Positions 60,145-64,000 of a DNA stretch of 64,000 nt are shown piece after piece (position 1 is the stretch's first letter; each line of letters starts with the position of its first letter). Location: positions 124,001 through 188,000 of the forward strand of contig CAVTJO010000007.1 of the NCBI GenBank assembly GCA_963734955.1, read 5' to 3'. The notes beneath the pieces were generated by a model that was not told the origin of the DNA, did no database searches, and saw nothing but the letters and a program-made list of their open reading frames with translations. Position numbers and translations under genes: made by a program. The DNA is from UBA11986 sp963734955. Its GTDB lineage: Bacteria; Bacteroidota; Ignavibacteria; UBA10030; UBA6906.

Positions 60145-61593
60145 ATGCCACGTAGTATACCCTCTCTTCTCGCCTGCATGGTGATGTTTCTCCAGCCTGC
60201 CATCTATTCGCAACCTTTACAGCTTGTCAATGCATTTCCAAATCTGACATTTACGCAGCCCGTATATCTCACGCATAGCAACGATGGTACGAACCGGATC
60301 TTCGTTATTCAGAAGAACGGGTTGATCAAGGTGTTTCCAAACGACTCGACCGTGGCATCAGCAACCACATTCTTGAATCTCTCGTCAAGGATTATCACGG
60401 CCGGCGGCAGCAGTGAACAGGGATTGTTGGGGATTGCCTTCCATCCGAATTACCTCAACAACGGATATTTCTACGTGGATTACACCGAGGCAGGAGATGG
60501 CCGAACGATTGTCGCGCGATACAGCGTCGACTCCACCAATCCGAACTTGGGGGATTTCAACAGCGAATTGCGGTTGCTGAATATTTTTCAACCCTATTCA
60601 AACCACAACGGCGGGATTCTCTTCTTCGGAGAGGATCGATACCTTTACATAGGAATGGGGGATGGCGGGAGCGCAGGCGACCCGGCAAACAGGGCACAAA
60701 ACGTGGATAGCCTCCTTGGCAAGATTCTCAGGATCGATGTAGACACGACCACGGGAACCCTGAATTACGGCATTCCGCCGGACAATCCATTTGCGGGTGG
60801 TGGCGGTCGGGGGGAGATCTTTTGCTGGGGGATGCGGAACCCGTGGCGCGTAAGTCAGGACCCTGTTACAGGGTTGATCTGGTGTGGCGATGTCGGCCAG
60901 AATCTCTATGAGGAGGTGGACATCATCAACAACGCGAGGAATTATGGGTGGAGGATTATGGAGGGGTTCCATTGTTACAATCCATCCGTGGGCTGCAACA
61001 TGACCGGTCTTACACTCCCGATCAAGGAGTACGGGCATACAAGTGGACGGTGCTCCATAACCGGAGGCTTTGTCTACCGGGGATCGCGTCGTCCCGACCT
61101 TGTCGGGCGCTATATTTATGCGGACTATTGCAGCGGTGAAATCTGGAAGCTGAGATTCGAGGGGGGTGTGGTAACGGAAGATTCATTGTTACTCTCGGCG
61201 GGTACGTCGATCCTCTCGTTTGGCACGGACCAGAACAATGAGCTCTACATCCTTGGCAACAACGGCATTATCTACCGTTTTAACAGAAGTACCGCGACCG
61301 GAACCGGGAGTGCTCCATCCACGACCCCCGATCGGTTCACGCTTGAGCAAAACTATCCCAATCCCTTTAACCCATCCACCGCGATCTCATTCAGTCTCCC
61401 CGTTGCTGCACATGTGCAACTTGGCGTCTATGACATCCTCGGAAGGAAGGTTGCGACTCTGATGAACGGGTATTTGACTGCGGGGAGTCATCAAACACAA
61501 TTTTACGCATCAAACCTTTCCAGCGGCGTCTACATGTATCGTCTCATCACGCCGGGATTTACCCAGACGAAAGCAATGCTTCTTTCAAAATAG
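60145..61593 (+). CDS. T9SS-exported PQQ-dependent sugar dehydrogenase (GSDH-type)
   Basis: 482 residues from the ATG at 60145, where the signal peptide begins (MPRSIPSLLACMVMFLQPA); an ATG at 60097 would add 16 residues. The body is a six-bladed glucose/sorbosone-dehydrogenase propeller: GLLGIAFHPNYLNNGYFYV, YLYIGMGDGGSAGDPANRAQN, GKILRIDVD, then GDVGQNLYEEVDII and NYGWRIMEG. The C-terminal 90 residues are a type A sorting domain (NYPNPFNPSTAISFSLP, GRKVATL, ending KAMLLSK). It oxidises a sugar with PQQ at the surface; the exact sugar is unknown. Confidence 0.9.
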   Translation: MPRSIPSLLACMVMFLQPAIYSQPLQLVNAFPNLTFTQPVYLTHSNDGTNRIFVIQKNGLIKVFPNDSTVASATTFLNLSSRIITAGGSSEQGLLGIAFHPNYLNNGYFYVDYTEAGDGRTIVARYSVDSTNPNLGDFNSELRLLNIFQPYSNHNGGILFFGEDRYLYIGMGDGGSAGDPANRAQNVDSLLGKILRIDVDTTTGTLNYGIPPDNPFAGGGGRGEIFCWGMRNPWRVSQDPVTGLIWCGDVGQNLYEEVDIINNARNYGWRIMEGFHCYNPSVGCNMTGLTLPIKEYGHTSGRCSITGGFVYRGSRRPDLVGRYIYADYCSGEIWKLRFEGGVVTEDSLLLSAGTSILSFGTDQNNELYILGNNGIIYRFNRSTATGTGSAPSTTPDRFTLEQNYPNPFNPSTAISFSLPVAAHVQLGVYDILGRKVATLMNGYLTAGSHQTQFYASNLSSGVYMYRLITPGFTQTKAMLLSK

Positions 61594-61702
61594 TATTCTT
61601 CCGGGTCGCTGGTGGTTGATAGCCTCACCCACCTCGCTCCACCGACGTCAAGACGGTACCTACATAATCCACTCACACTCAACTCTCTTGCAGGAGCACT
61701 AT

Positions 61703-62191
61703 ATGACGGAAAAGGAAATGTTTCTCACCACTTGGGAACGCGAGTTCCAGACCACGCTTAGGGTGCTGAAGGCATATCCGACAGACAAAATCGATTTGAA
61801 GCCGTCAGAGAAATCAAAGTCGGCAAAGGATCTTGCGTGGATGTTCGTTGCCGAGGAAGGCGTCATTATCGACGGCGTATGCAAAGGGAAAGTCGATTTC
61901 TCGACCCTGCCGAAGCCTCCGGCCACGTTCCAGCAGATCATCTCAGCATATGAAGGGAACCACAACGTGAACGTGGACAGGGTGAAAGCAATCACGGACG
62001 GAGAGTGGAACTCATCAATCCAGTGGATGGTTGCGCCCAAACAGATGGGACAGGTGCGGCGCGCTGATCTGCTGTGGCTTGCAGTGATGGATAATGTGCA
62101 TCACCGGGGCCAGCTTTCAGTCTACCTTCGCCTTGCCGGTGCGAAAGTTCCGTCGATCTATGGACCCACCGCAGACGAACCCTGGATGTGA
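61703..62191 (+). CDS. DinB-family protein
   Basis: 162 residues from the ATG at 61703 (CAGGAG upstream). Four-helix DinB bundle with the His ligands in DNVHHRGQLSVYLRL and a third His or Asp expected near the N-terminus (FVAEEGVIIDG). It has no leader, so it is cytoplasmic. Proteins of this type use mycothiol, bacillithiol or other thiols, or are metalloenzymes of unknown reaction. A terminator follows its stop. Confidence 0.82.
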   Translation: MTEKEMFLTTWEREFQTTLRVLKAYPTDKIDLKPSEKSKSAKDLAWMFVAEEGVIIDGVCKGKVDFSTLPKPPATFQQIISAYEGNHNVNVDRVKAITDGEWNSSIQWMVAPKQMGQVRRADLLWLAVMDNVHHRGQLSVYLRLAGAKVPSIYGPTADEPWM

Positions 62192-62217
62192 TGGCGACTG
62201 ATCTGAATTGATGCACG

Positions 62218-62255
62218 GGCTTCAGGCCGAAGGGTCTGAAGCCTGATTGTTTTTT
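62218..62255 (+). terminator. rho-independent terminator after the DinB gene
   Basis: 8-bp stem GGCTTCAG (62218-62225) / CTGAAGCC (62236-62243), then TGATTGTTTTTT. It shows that the upstream in-frame TTG at 62247 cannot be the start of the next gene. Confidence 0.8.
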
Positions 62256-62276
62256 GAGGACAGCTCGAGCGCAAAC

Positions 62277-62936
62277 ATGAGACACCGGATACGATGTCTA
62301 CCTGCCGCAATATTGGTGCTCCTCGTCTCGGTGCGAGTACTCATCGCTCAACCGGACGAGACCAAGGGTCCGTGGAGGACCCCGGATCTTGTTGAGCTAG
62401 TGAAGATTGATTCGACAGTCAGGCTTGATGTTCGCTACGCCACGACGAACAACTTCATGAAGATGCGAATGTACTCCGAGGCACGGGCATTTCTCCAGCG
62501 ACCCGCCGCGAATGCCCTGGTGCATGCAAACCGCAAGCTTCATGAGCAAGGCTTCGGCATCCTTGTATTCGATGGCTATCGTCCATGGGCTGTGACGAAG
62601 AAATTCTGGGATGCGACACCGCAATCGAAGCGGAAATTTGTTGCCAATCCCCGGAAGGGTTCGAAACACAATCGTGGATGTGCTGTGGATTGTTCTCTGT
62701 ACGACCTGAAGACAGGGAATGAAGTCACGATGCCCAGCCCGTTTGATGACTTCACAGAGAAGGCGGCTGCAGACTATGGAGGAGGTACTCCCGAACAGCG
62801 CCGGACCCGGGGCATTCTACGTGCGGCCCTTGACGCCGAGGGATTCGCCGTCAATCCCGATGAGTGGTGGCACTTTGACTACAAGGATTGGAAGAAGTAC
62901 CGCGTACTCAATGTGCCGTTCGAGAAGATTCCATAG
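62277..62936 (+). CDS. secreted D-Ala-D-Ala dipeptidase (VanX/DdpX-type, M15D)
   Basis: 219 residues from the ATG at 62277, with a signal peptide (MRHRIRCLPAAILVLLVSV). The zinc site is complete: His131 and Asp138 in SKHNRGCAVDCS, Glu196 and His199 in DEWWHFDY. It cleaves D-Ala-D-Ala. In VanX the enzyme gives vancomycin resistance in the cytoplasm; DdpX-like relatives in other bacteria salvage D-Ala from wall turnover. The leader places this one outside the cytoplasm, where wall recycling is more likely than resistance. No vanH or vanA gene is near. Confidence 0.87.
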   Translation: MRHRIRCLPAAILVLLVSVRVLIAQPDETKGPWRTPDLVELVKIDSTVRLDVRYATTNNFMKMRMYSEARAFLQRPAANALVHANRKLHEQGFGILVFDGYRPWAVTKKFWDATPQSKRKFVANPRKGSKHNRGCAVDCSLYDLKTGNEVTMPSPFDDFTEKAAADYGGGTPEQRRTRGILRAALDAEGFAVNPDEWWHFDYKDWKKYRVLNVPFEKIP

Positions 62937-62980
62937 GATCAATTCGCGCCCGCACCTTCACTTGACTTGTGCGAACAAGT

Positions 62981-64000
62981 TCACTTTAGCAGAATCAGGC
63001 TTCTTGTTTCCACGAACCCTTCTGCCTGCAGTCGGCAAAAGTATACGCCGCTGCCGAAGCCATCGGCATTCCACTCGGTCGTGTAAGCTCCGGGTGAAAG
63101 CCTTTCATTCACAAGCGTCGCAACCTCCCGGCCGAGGAGATCATATACCTTGAGCGTCACCAACTGTGAACTTGGGACCTTGAACGTGATACTCGTGCTT
63201 GGATTGAAAGGGTTCGGAAAATTCTGTTCGAGCGAGAATGTACCGGGCAACCGGCTTCCTTCAGGGGTTGTAGTGAGATCAAAGCGCACTGTGTCGGAGA
63301 CAGTTCCAAATTGATTGGTGGCCGCCAATCTGAACACGACGAAGGGCCCGGGGGGCGGTGCCCACGTGTAAGAGGTAGTTGTACCAGGAAGGACTGCAAT
63401 TACCGTGTAAATGGGCGGGCCGAGCCGGTACTGCAGGCTCAGTGAAAGCGGGGTGAAGCGCGAGGGATAGCCCCATAGCAATTGCAGCTCGGTCTGACTT
63501 ATTCTCCTTACAACAAAGCTATCTGCACGTCCCATCTCCGGACGAATGAACGGCGAATAGCTCACTCTCCCAAACACCGCGCTGTCGGGACGATGATAAA
63601 TCCATTGCTCGATCGTTGAGGAGTCTGCCGTCCCCCAATAGTTGTTCTGCGCGGAAATATCCTGCGTGCCGTTGTTGTACAGTTGATAGATCGTCCCGCC
63701 ATTATGGTTGTTGTCGAAAACGTTCCACCCATCGTCAGTCGTATCAGCATTGGTCAGGTCGCCAATGTTGGGTTTGGGTGAACTGCTGAGGCCGGATGCT
63801 GAGACGCACGTAATCCCCCAATAATTTTCCTTGATAAGATTGCCGGTGATGATTGGCGCATTCGTCGGTCCGCCGGTGTATACGGCAATGCCGCTGCCCG
63901 AGTTCAGCGAGTCGGGGTTGATCCGGTTGTTCTCGATGCGATTGTACCGGATGATCGGGTGGAGTGTTCCGCCTGCGCTCAATCCCTGAACGACGATCCC
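62981..64000 (-). CDS. T9SS-exported parallel beta-helix protein (5' end missing)
   Basis: The reading frame is open to the right window edge (GIVVQGLSAGGTL before the TTG at 63982), so the start lies outside. The visible part begins with right-handed beta-helix coils (PIIRYNRIENN, APIITGNLIKENYWGI, NNYWGTADSSTI), as in NosD/PbH1-type proteins. A fibronectin type III-like domain follows (LSLQYRLGPPIYTVIAV). The protein ends in a type A sorting domain (NFPNPFNPSTSITFKVP, GREVATL, ending TRSLILLK). Polysaccharide binding or cleavage is typical for the helix but no catalytic residue can be assigned from this part. Confidence 0.87.
   Translation of the reverse strand, partial: GIVVQGLSAGGTLHPIIRYNRIENNRINPDSLNSGSGIAVYTGGPTNAPIITGNLIKENYWGITCVSASGLSSSPKPNIGDLTNADTTDDGWNVFDNNHNGGTIYQLYNNGTQDISAQNNYWGTADSSTIEQWIYHRPDSAVFGRVSYSPFIRPEMGRADSFVVRRISQTELQLLWGYPSRFTPLSLSLQYRLGPPIYTVIAVLPGTTTSYTWAPPPGPFVVFRLAATNQFGTVSDTVRFDLTTTPEGSRLPGTFSLEQNFPNPFNPSTSITFKVPSSQLVTLKVYDLLGREVATLVNERLSPGAYTTEWNADGFGSGVYFCRLQAEGFVETRSLILLK

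Noticed and set aside
62277..62936. VanX-like dipeptidase as part of a vancomycin-resistance cluster
   Set aside because: No vanH, vanA or regulator gene is near and the protein has a leader peptide, so wall recycling is more likely.
1..64000. CRISPR arrays, insertion sequences, prophage, rRNA
   Set aside because: No regular spaced repeats, transposase, integrase or rRNA-like sequence was seen by reading.

Overview
The window looks like chromosome from the Bacteroidota/Chlorobiota side of bacteria, most likely an Ignavibacteria-type lineage. The evidence is four proteins ending in a type IX secretion (T9SS) type A sorting domain with the NYPNPFNP-type motif (window start, 27274-29391, 60145-61593, window end), a PorV/PorQ-like barrel protein, a DUF4292 lipoprotein next to an EnvC-like protein, and an HEXXH-type M49-like peptidase. 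There is no rRNA, CRISPR array, phage or insertion sequence. Both window edges cut through T9SS cargo genes.

Layout. 1-8.2 kb (+): T9SS cargo, small secreted proteins, a lipid glycosyltransferase, a DUF3108 protein and a secreted GH31 glucosidase. 8.3-11 kb (-): a secreted SusA-like GH13 amylase and truA. 11-18.6 kb: a DinB-like secreted protein, a zinc alcohol dehydrogenase, priA, a lipoprotein, a cupin gene with murB, and a CPBP membrane protein. 18.6-29.4 kb (-): a large Rossmann-fold protein of unknown role, a peculiar tRNA with anticodon AAU, an aldo/keto reductase lacking its usual His, an SDR, two secreted metallopeptidases, a lipoprotein and a 14-repeat Ycf48-like T9SS protein. 29.9-34.6 kb: a secreted 5'-nucleotidase with a P-loop protein, then a divergent pair of membrane transport genes.

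34.7-44.9 kb is one long + strand run: hisA, a PfkB kinase, dapB, dapA, dapD (succinylase lysine/diaminopimelate route), an RmlD-like reductase, serS, and two subunits of an asymmetric heterodimeric ABC exporter. fructose-1,6-bisphosphatase follows and ends in a bidirectional terminator. 46.2-48 kb (-) holds a CpoB-like lipoprotein and an ATP-grasp protein.

The most distinctive region is 48-60 kb (+). A tightly overlapping set (TPR lipoprotein with a frameshift, DUF4292 lipoprotein, EnvC-like LytM protein with lost zinc ligands, and a membrane CHASE2-coiled coil-AAA+ sigma-54 activator) is followed directly by a sigma-54-like -24/-12 element. Beyond it lie two lipoproteins, a barrel protein fused to a transglutaminase-like domain, another lipoprotein and a soluble FecR-domain protein. 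I infer a one-component envelope-sensing system in which a transmembrane sensor directly activates sigma-54 transcription of cell-surface genes. The window closes with a T9SS PQQ-type sugar dehydrogenase, a DinB protein, a VanX-like dipeptidase and a partial beta-helix T9SS protein.
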